64,000 bases of DNA from Nemertoderma westbladi (lineage: Eukaryota > Xenacoelomorpha > Nemertodermatida > Nemertodermatidae), in contig JAUCBJ010008050.1 of NCBI GenBank assembly GCA_032718475.1, positions 1-64,000 on the forward strand, read 5' to 3'. This document shows, one piece after another, positions 63,713 through 64,000 of this stretch; within the stretch, counting starts at the first letter, position 1, and each line of letters opens with the position of its first letter. The position numbers were made by a program, and so were the translations under genes. A model generated the notes under the pieces. The model ran no database searches. It saw only the letters and a list, made by a program, of their open reading frames with translations, and was not told the DNA's origin.

Positions 63713-64000
63713 CTATAGAAATAAACAATTAAAGTTAGAACTGAAAAACTAAAATTTGTCTGTAGATAAAGTATTGAAAGTAATTGTGGAATGTGAAATT
63801 TGAGACACCAGAGGCAACCCAAAATGCTCCACTATTTTGTATATTAAGACAGTGATGATGGGACACAAATTACCAAAAGGAAACACTCCTTCCTTAACTA
63901 CCTAACCTTTAATTTTTCCATTCTGAAGTCAGGTTCTCATTGTTCTGCCTTGCTCTGTCTTTTTTGCACAATCAATAACCAAAATATTTTTCAATAATCG

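Overview
This is a stretch of animal (metazoan) genome, not prokaryotic. Coding blocks are short and carry GT...AG splice signals, the DNA is AT-rich, and most of the rest is introns filled with retrotransposons and DNA transposons. The CUB-only architecture, copia and LINE content, tRNA-derived SINE and TTAA-flanked element suggest a marine invertebrate. The species or phylum cannot be fixed from the sequence.

The backbone is one gene on the minus strand that enters at the right edge and leaves at the left edge. I could place 32 internal exons forming 16 consecutive CUB domains. Each domain is one A exon (5' half, usually 173 bases) and one B exon (3' half, 148-163 bases). Introns inside a domain are phase 0 and introns between domains are phase 1, so the exons read as one open frame of 1746 codons. 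Neither the signal peptide nor the C-terminus is in the window. The domains keep only the first CUB disulfide. From the N-terminal side there are four divergent CUBs (63.7-40.2 kb), then a three-CUB module (called K-E-Q here, from CGK, CGE and CGQ at the domain starts) repeated four times (39.4-0.2 kb). Repeat units 1 and 2 (5334 bases apart) look base-identical over about 4.8 kb including introns. Unit 3 is slightly diverged, and unit 4 is more diverged and blown up by transposon insertions.

Mobile elements in the introns. (i) LINE-A, an RTE-like non-LTR retrotransposon with AP endonuclease, RT, a very short 3' end and a (TAG)n tail, is present in more than ten pieces, several with exact 7-12 base target-site duplications (TSDs). 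(ii) A 1.5-kb piggyBac-like non-autonomous element lies between TTAA sites in unit 4. (iii) A 3.2-kb DNA transposon-like element at 25.4-28.6 kb has three same-strand ORFs and long composite inverted repeats. (iv) A Ty1/copia pol fragment at 28.8-32.65 kb is partly inverted and carries a LINE-A copy. (v) CR1/L2-like LINEs lie at 22.7-25.3 and 57.9-59.9 kb, with other decayed LINE pieces at 36.2-36.7, 37.9-39.1, 44.4, 51.3-51.5 and 60.2-62.4 kb. (vi) A tRNA-derived SINE and a 288-base SINE-like element lie near 57 kb.

The items most worth follow-up are the amplified K-E-Q array with its near-identical copies, the 25.4-28.6 kb DNA transposon of unrecognised superfamily, the rearranged copia element, and a LINE-A insertion whose TSD duplicated a splice donor. 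All coordinates and alignments were made by eye. Family names are from motif recognition, not database searches.
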